From Megascapheus bottae (lineage: Eukaryota; Chordata; Mammalia; Rodentia; Geomyidae): 64,000 bases of DNA. The position numbers and the translations under genes were made by a program. Below the pieces are notes generated by a model, which worked only from the letters and a program-made list of their open reading frames with translations, was not told the origin of the DNA and did no database searches. How positions within the stretch are numbered: the first letter of the stretch is position 1; each line of letters begins with the position of its first letter. Positions 59,249 through 64,000 of the stretch are shown here, piece after piece. The stretch is taken from assembly GCA_024803745.1 (NCBI GenBank), contig JANJXV010000152.1, positions 1,973,501-2,037,500 of the forward strand, written 5' to 3'.

Positions 59249-60421
59249 CTTCGCCCTTCAGAGAGCGCGGAAAACGGCCCCAAGGGCAGGTTCTCCCGCA
59301 CGGATCCTCAGCACGCACCGCACCGGTAGGCCAGTTGGGAGCGCCGTCCAGCCGTCCGGACCAGTGGCTGCAGCGGGATCTTCTCCACACAGGGAGGCCA
59401 GGAAGTGGCGCGCGGCCTTTTATCGACCTGGGCGGGGGGCGGAGCCAGGGCAGGGCTTTGCGCCTGCGTGCCAGGACACCTGCTGACGGTCAGGCCACCC
59501 GCCTGCACGTGCAGGCAGGGGGCCAGGGGGCCAGGGGCGGGCAGGCCCCGCCCCCTCCCCCCCCCCCCGGCCTGCACCTGCCAGCTTTGGGAACGGGAAC
59601 GTGGCCTCACCAGTTGCTCCAGCCAGGACTGGCGCCCTCCCTCCTGTACAGCTGGCGCTCCTGCTGCTGCTGCTGCTACTGCAGCTGCCGCGGACTCCTT
59701 GTTGGTTTGTTCCCCTCAGGCACACTCTCTCCCAGAGCCCTCTGACTGTGTGAGGGGGGAGGGGCCGGGCGAGGGGGAGCCACAGAACCCGAGGGCGCAA
59801 GGGTGATCCAAGGCGACCGACCCAGCCACACGCGGGACGCCAAGTGCGAACGCCGAGGGAATGGAAGAGGTCGGGGAGGGGGGTGGGGGGAGGAGGGGGG
59901 GGAGGCGGCTGAAGGTGGGGGTTGGGGAGGGAGCCGGGGAGGGCCAGGATGCCAGAGAGAGCAAGACGAAGGAGGGACTGGGGAGCACCTGCAGCCCAAG
60001 GCCCTCACTTCCGGTCCCGAGGTGCCCGCCGACCTCCATCCCTTGGTAGGTCTTTAAGGCTGCCCATGGTGGTCTCCCCCCAGGCCTCTGTGGGTGGCGA
60101 GAACCACGCCCCCACCGGGCTCCCACCGGGAAGCAGAGCGGGGCAGAGGGGGGGACGCCAAGAGGGAACCGCAGACCAACCGGCAGACCCGACCCGGGAC
60201 CCGACCCGGGACCACGGACACCCGTGGCCTGGCCTCGAGGCCCCCGAGGCGGTCCAGGTGGGGTGGCTTCCCCAGGGCCCGCCTCGAAACCAGGAGGGCA
60301 GACCCCACCTGCCCCAGAGCGGCGCCGAGAGGGGCCCCCCCCGGCGGGCCTGACCGGACCTGCCCTGCTCCCTCCCCCGGGTCTGGAGGGTCCTGGAGAG
60401 TCCCGGGCCCGGGCTCTTTCC
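59249..60421. other. Non-coding part of macrosatellite unit
   Basis: Sequence between the TRIM copy 1 ATG and the copy 2 stop; it recurs at 61,733-62,905. From the ATG outwards it holds the 5' leader, the TATA-like element, a C-run near 59,556-59,568, a GCT run near 59,659-59,675, a G-rich block at about 59,868-59,940, and two tandem GACCCGGGACCC-type repeats at 60,189-60,212. Many overlapping ORFs here lack family resemblance and are products of GC richness. Confidence 0.7.
59416..59424 (-). promoter_or_regulatory. TATA-like element of TRIM copy 1
   Basis: On the minus strand this reads GATAAAAGG in an otherwise GC-rich stretch, about 170 bp upstream of the TRIM ATG. That spacing leaves room for a transcription start near 59,390 and a 5' UTR of roughly 140 bp without an intron. 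The placement is inferred from sequence only. Confidence 0.55.
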
Positions 60422-61732
60422 CTAGGCCAAAGGGGCGCCCCTGGAAAGGAAAGGCCTGACCGGGAAGTGGATGGAGCCGGTGGGGTATCTCCAGAGAAGG
60501 CACTTCCTAGCCACGTTCAAGAAAGTCGCGGTCCCGTGGTCGAGATCCAGAAAGACCCCCACCCTCCCCAGAGGCCGCTCTAGGTAGTGATGGCGCAGAG
60601 GTGAGGTTGTAAAGAGGCCGGCTGGGTGGGAGCCTTCCACCCAGAAGAGGACGAAAAGGTCGTGGTCGGAGGCCCTCGGAGGGAATCCGGCCGGATTCCC
60701 GCAGACTCCCACCGCCCAGGAGGAAGAGTCGTCCGGGCTGAGCTCCCAGTAGTGTCGGCCGGCGCTGAAGACCTGGGCGCCAAGCGCGACCTGGTGGCCG
60801 GCTTCTTCCTCCCTGGAAGCTGCCAGCAGAGGTGGGCTCGGCGTCCAGGGGCCGAAGGACACCTCTACTCGGTACGGGCTGAGGCTCTCCACCAGCCCGC
60901 GGATTCTAGGGGGGCCGAGCAACGGCTCCAGGGTCTGGGGCTGGAAGAGCAAGGCGCACTCTCCCAGCTCCAGGCCGTCCCTGAAGTCCTGGAGGAGCTC
61001 CACATCCGGCTTTTGGTAGGCCCTCATCAGCTCCTGGTACACGCTCCTGAGGTGACCCTGTTCCTCGAGCAGGTGCCCCTCGGTTGTCTGGAGTTGCGCT
61101 GAGGTCCTCCTTCCTAGGTCGAGCAGTAACTCTTGGGCAAATCGCCTGTCCCCCTCCCGGAGACCAGGCTGCCCCGGGGTGGCATAAAACGCCTCGGTCA
61201 TCGTCCGGTGCAGGTGCAGAAACCAACCCCACCGGCTCATGATCTCCCTCTGCTCCTCCACCTTCCTCTGGGTCTCTTCTTTCCTCTCCCACAAAGTCTC
61301 CATGAGCTGTAAGATGGCCTCCCGCCTGTGGGCGGCTGCGCGCTCCACGGGCTGGTGCCGGTGAGCCCGGTGCTCCGGGGCCTGGGAGCAGAGCCCGCAG
61401 AGCGGGCTCTCGTCCTCCTCGCAGAACATCTGCTTTGGCTCGCCGTGGGTCCCACACCTGTGCTCGCGGGAGCTCAGGAACCCGCGGAGGCCGGCCTTCC
61501 GCACCAGGGAGACCACACTGCCCAGCACCACGTTGGATCTCGGCTCTCCTCGCTGGGAGGGCTCCCTGCAGGCAGGGCACCTGGCCGGGGTCGTGGCGTC
61601 TTCCCAGGCCAGGCGGAGACACGGGCGACAGAAAGTGTGGCCGCACTGGACGGTGACCGGGACCATCAGGGTGTCCAGGCAGATGGGGCATCTCACCTCC
61701 TCCTGGAAGGCTCGGGCCAGCTCAGCTTCCAT
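60422..61732 (-). CDS. TRIM family protein, array copy 2 (complete internal unit)
   Basis: Complete 436-codon intronless ORF. At protein level it matches copy 1 at every position I compared except residue 332 (Ser here). A synonymous change is visible in the Arg codon before E90 (61,466 against the copy 1 equivalent). All RING and B-box zinc ligands and the PRY-SPRY domain are intact. This is the only unit complete on both sides within the window. A TATA-like element lies about 170 bp upstream of its ATG. No AATAAA or ATTAAA is visible on the minus strand between its stop and the next unit's promoter, so a transcript would probably read into the neighbouring unit. Family assignment TRIM43/49/64-like is by motif recognition. 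Confidence 0.9.
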   Translation of the reverse strand: MEAELARAFQEEVRCPICLDTLMVPVTVQCGHTFCRPCLRLAWEDATTPARCPACREPSQRGEPRSNVVLGSVVSLVRKAGLRGFLSSREHRCGTHGEPKQMFCEEDESPLCGLCSQAPEHRAHRHQPVERAAAHRREAILQLMETLWERKEETQRKVEEQREIMSRWGWFLHLHRTMTEAFYATPGQPGLREGDRRFAQELLLDLGRRTSAQLQTTEGHLLEEQGHLRSVYQELMRAYQKPDVELLQDFRDGLELGECALLFQPQTLEPLLGPPRIRGLVESLSPYRVEVSFGPWTPSPPLLAASREEEAGHQVALGAQVFSAGRHYWELSPDDSSSWAVGVCGNPAGFPPRASDHDLFVLFWVEGSHPAGLFTTSPLRHHYLERPLGRVGVFLDLDHGTATFLNVARKCLLWRYPTGSIHFPVRPFLSRGAPLA

Positions 61733-61899
61733 CTTCGCCCTTCAGAGAGCGCGGAAAACGGCCCCAAGGGCAGGTTCTCCCGCACGGATCCTCAGCACGC
61801 ACCGCACCGGTAGGCCAGTTGGGAGCGCCGTCCAGCCGTCCGGACCAGTGGCTGCAGCGGGATCTTCTCCACACAGGGAGGCCAGGAAGTGGCGCGCGG

Positions 61900-61908
61900 C
61901 CTTTTATC
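61900..61908 (-). promoter_or_regulatory. TATA-like element of TRIM copy 2
   Basis: Identical GATAAAAGG on the minus strand, exactly one repeat period (2,484 bp) from the copy 1 element and at the same distance from its ATG. Confidence 0.55.
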
Positions 61909-62905
61909 GACCTGGGCGGGGGGCGGAGCCAGGGCAGGGCTTTGCGCCTGCGTGCCAGGACACCTGCTGACGGTCAGGCCACCCGCCTGCACATGCAGGC
62001 AGGGGGCCAGGGGGCCAGGGGCGGGCAGGCCCCGCCCCCTCCCCCCCCCCCCGGCCTGCACCTGCCAGCTTTGGGAACGGGAACGTGGCCTCACCAGTTG
62101 CTCCAGCCAGGACTGGCGCCCTCCCTCCTGTACAGCTGGCGCTCCTGCTGCTGCTGCTGCTACTGCAGCTGCCGCGGACTCCTTGTTGGTTTGTTCCCCT
62201 CAGGCACACTCTCTCCCAGAGCCCTCTGACTGTGTGAGGGGGGAGGGGCCGGGCGAGGGGGAGCCACAGAACCCGAGGGCGCAAGGGTGATCCAAGGCGA
62301 CCGACCCAGCCACACGCGGGACGCCAAGTGCGAACGCCGAGGGAATGGAAGAGGTCGGGGAGGGGGGTGGGGGGAGGAGGGGGGGGAGGCGGCTGAAGGT
62401 GGGGGTTGGGGAGGGAGCCGGGGAGGGCCAGGATGCCAGAGAGAGCAAGACGAAGGAGGGACTGGGGAGCACCTGCAGCCCAAGGCCCTCACTTCCGGTC
62501 CCGAGGTGCCCGCCGACCTCCATCCCTTGGTAGGTCTTTAAGGCTGCCCATGGTGGTCTCCCCCCAGGCCTCTGTGGGTGGCGAGAACCACGCCCCCACC
62601 GGGCTCCCACCGGGAAGCAGAGCGGGGCAGAGGGGGGGACGCCAAGAGGGAACCGCAGACCAACCGGCAGACCCGACCCGGGACCCGACCCGGGACCAGG
62701 GACACCCGTGGCCTGGCCTCGAGGCCCCCGAGGCGGTCCAGGTGGGGTGGCTTCCCCAGGGCCCGCCTCGAAACCAGGAGGGCAGACCCCACCTGCCCCA
62801 GAGCGGCGCCGAGAGGGGCCCCCCCCGGCGGGCCTGACCGGACCTGCCCTGCTCCCTCCCCCGGGTCTGGAGGGTCCTGGAGAGTCCCGGGCCCGGGCTC
62901 TTTCC

Positions 62906-64000
62906 CTAGGCCAAAGGGGCGCCCCTGGAAAGGAAAGGCCTGACCGGGAAGTGGATGGAGCCGGTGGGGTATCTCCAGAGAAGGCACTTCCTAGCCACGT
63001 TCAAGAAAGTCGCGGTCCCGTGGTCGAGATCCAGAAAGACCCCCACCCTCCCCAGAGGCCGCTCTAGGTAGTGATGGCGCAGAGGTGAGGTTGTAAAGAG
63101 GCCGGCTGGGTGGGAGCCTTCCACCCAGAAGAGGACGAAAAGGTCGTGGTCGGAGGCCCTCGGAGGGAATCCGGCCGGATTCCCGCAGACTCCCACCGCC
63201 CAGGAGGAAGAGTCGTCCGGGCTGAGCTCCCAGTAGTGTCGGCCGGCGCTGAAGACCTGGGCGCCAAGCGCGACCTGGTGGCCGGCTTCTTCCTCCCTGG
63301 AAGCTGCCAGCAGAGGTGGGCTCGGCGTCCAGGGGCCGAAGGACACCTCTACTCGGTACGGGCTGAGGCTCTCCACCAGCCCGCGGATTCTAGGGGGGCC
63401 GAGCAACGGCTCCAGGGTCTGGGGCTGGAAGAGCAAGGCGCACTCTCCCAGCTCCAGGCCGTCCCTGAAGTCCTGGAGGAGCTCCACATCCGGCTTTTGG
63501 TAGGCCCTCATCAGCTCCTGGTACACGCTCCTGAGGTGACCCTGTTCCTCGAGCAGGTGCCCCTCGGTTGTCTGGAGTTGCGCTGAGGTCCTCCTTCCTA
63601 GGTCGAGCAGTAACTCTTGGGCAAATCGCCTGTCCCCCTCCCGGAGACCAGGCTGCCCCGGGGTGGCATAAAACGCCTCGGTCATCGTCCGGTGCAGGTG
63701 CAGAAACCAACCCCACCGGCTCATGATCTCCCTCTGCTCCTCCACCTTCCTCTGGGTCTCTTCTTTCCTCTCCCACAAAGTCTCCATGAGCTGTAAGATG
63801 GCCTCCCGCCTGTGGGCGGCTGCGCGCTCCACGGGCTGGTGCCGGTGAGCCCGGTGCTCCGGGGCCTGGGAGCAGAGCCCGCAGAGCGGGCTCTCGTCCT
63901 CCTCGCAGAACATCTGCTTTGGCTCGCCGTGGGTCCCACACCTGTGCTCGCGGGAGCTCAGGAACCCGCGGAGGCCGGCCTTCCGCACCAGGGAGACCAC
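62906..64000 (-). CDS. TRIM family protein, array copy 3 (5' end outside window)
   Basis: Residues from about 73 to the stop of a third TRIM copy: the end of the RING-to-B-box linker, the complete B-box2, the coiled coil and the PRY-SPRY. The RING and ATG lie past position 64,000. It carries Ser at residue 332, like copy 2. No internal stop or frameshift is present in the visible part. Its presence shows the array continues beyond the window. Confidence 0.88.
   Translation of the reverse strand: MVSLVRKAGLRGFLSSREHRCGTHGEPKQMFCEEDESPLCGLCSQAPEHRAHRHQPVERAAAHRREAILQLMETLWERKEETQRKVEEQREIMSRWGWFLHLHRTMTEAFYATPGQPGLREGDRRFAQELLLDLGRRTSAQLQTTEGHLLEEQGHLRSVYQELMRAYQKPDVELLQDFRDGLELGECALLFQPQTLEPLLGPPRIRGLVESLSPYRVEVSFGPWTPSPPLLAASREEEAGHQVALGAQVFSAGRHYWELSPDDSSSWAVGVCGNPAGFPPRASDHDLFVLFWVEGSHPAGLFTTSPLRHHYLERPLGRVGVFLDLDHGTATFLNVARKCLLWRYPTGSIHFPVRPFLSRGAPLA

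Larger units (their letters stand above)
57739..64000 (-). repeat. TRIM-containing 2,484-bp macrosatellite array (edge)
   Basis: A GC-rich, CpG-rich tandem array made of a 2,484-bp unit. The same sequence recurs at 57,741, 60,223 and 62,707, and the three TRIM stop codons at 57,938, 60,422 and 62,906 are exactly 2,484 bp apart. The first unit is cut at 57,739, where it abuts the right arm of the inverted duplication; the third is cut by the window end. Each unit holds one minus-strand TRIM ORF of about 1.3 kb and about 1.17 kb of non-coding DNA: a TATA-like element, a C-run, a short GCT run, a G-rich block and a short GACCC-type repeat. Units differ by only a few substitutions and small indels (for example 57,841-57,868 against 60,323-60,352). 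The total copy number cannot be seen. Confidence 0.95.

Noticed and set aside
58142..59745. Several 130-160-codon plus-strand ORFs across the TRIM unit
   Set aside because: Antisense shadows of the TRIM CDS and leader with no start context or family match.

Overview
The window is mammalian nuclear DNA, from a rodent and probably a heteromyid/geomyoid (kangaroo rat or pocket mouse). The evidence is the interspersed repeats: many tRNA-derived ID-type SINEs with A and B boxes, ID/B1-like dimers ending in A-rich tails, and 3' ends of a single L1 lineage. The species call is inferred from repeat style and was not looked up. No bacterial-type gene organisation is present. Positions 1-57,738 are AT-rich and gene-poor; 57,739-64,000 is strikingly GC-rich.

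Layout. (1) 1-18,288: intergenic sequence with SINEs, microsatellites, an old L1 tail and a processed RPL21 pseudogene carrying a small L1 insertion. (2) 18,289-26,582 and 50,888-57,739: the two arms of a large, nearly identical inverted duplication. The left arm holds about 1.4 kb that the right arm lacks. Both arms carry the same SINEs and the same tiny 3'-truncated U2 snRNA retrocopy. (3) 26,583-50,887: a 24.3-kb spacer. It contains a minus-strand betaretrovirus-like endogenous provirus with tRNA-Lys3-like primer site, intact gag and dUTPase-protease, and broken pol, but no env or recognisable 3' LTR. It also contains a MaLR-like LTR, a cluster of rearranged L1 fragments (41.6-48.4 kb), and a composite element with an ID head and a GC-rich VNTR body flanked by target-site duplications. 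(4) 57,739-64,000: the edge of a tandem array with a 2,484-bp period. Each unit carries an intronless, uninterrupted 436-codon minus-strand TRIM gene (RING, B-box2, coiled coil, PRY-SPRY) with its own TATA-like element. The third copy runs off the window.

The most interesting feature is the TRIM array. Its plan (a GC-rich macrosatellite unit, one intronless ORF per unit, near-identical copies) resembles that of DUX4/D4Z4 and USP17/RS447. Transcription would run out of the array into the inverted-repeat arm, where an ATTAAA polyadenylation hexamer lies 5 bp past the junction and about 200 bp past the last stop codon; I see no such hexamer inside the units. Only the terminal copy may therefore have a nearby polyadenylation signal, as in DUX4. 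This is an inference from sequence and needs RNA evidence.

Limits: SINE, L1 and LTR edges are read by eye and are approximate except where a target-site duplication is described. No database or alignment program was used.
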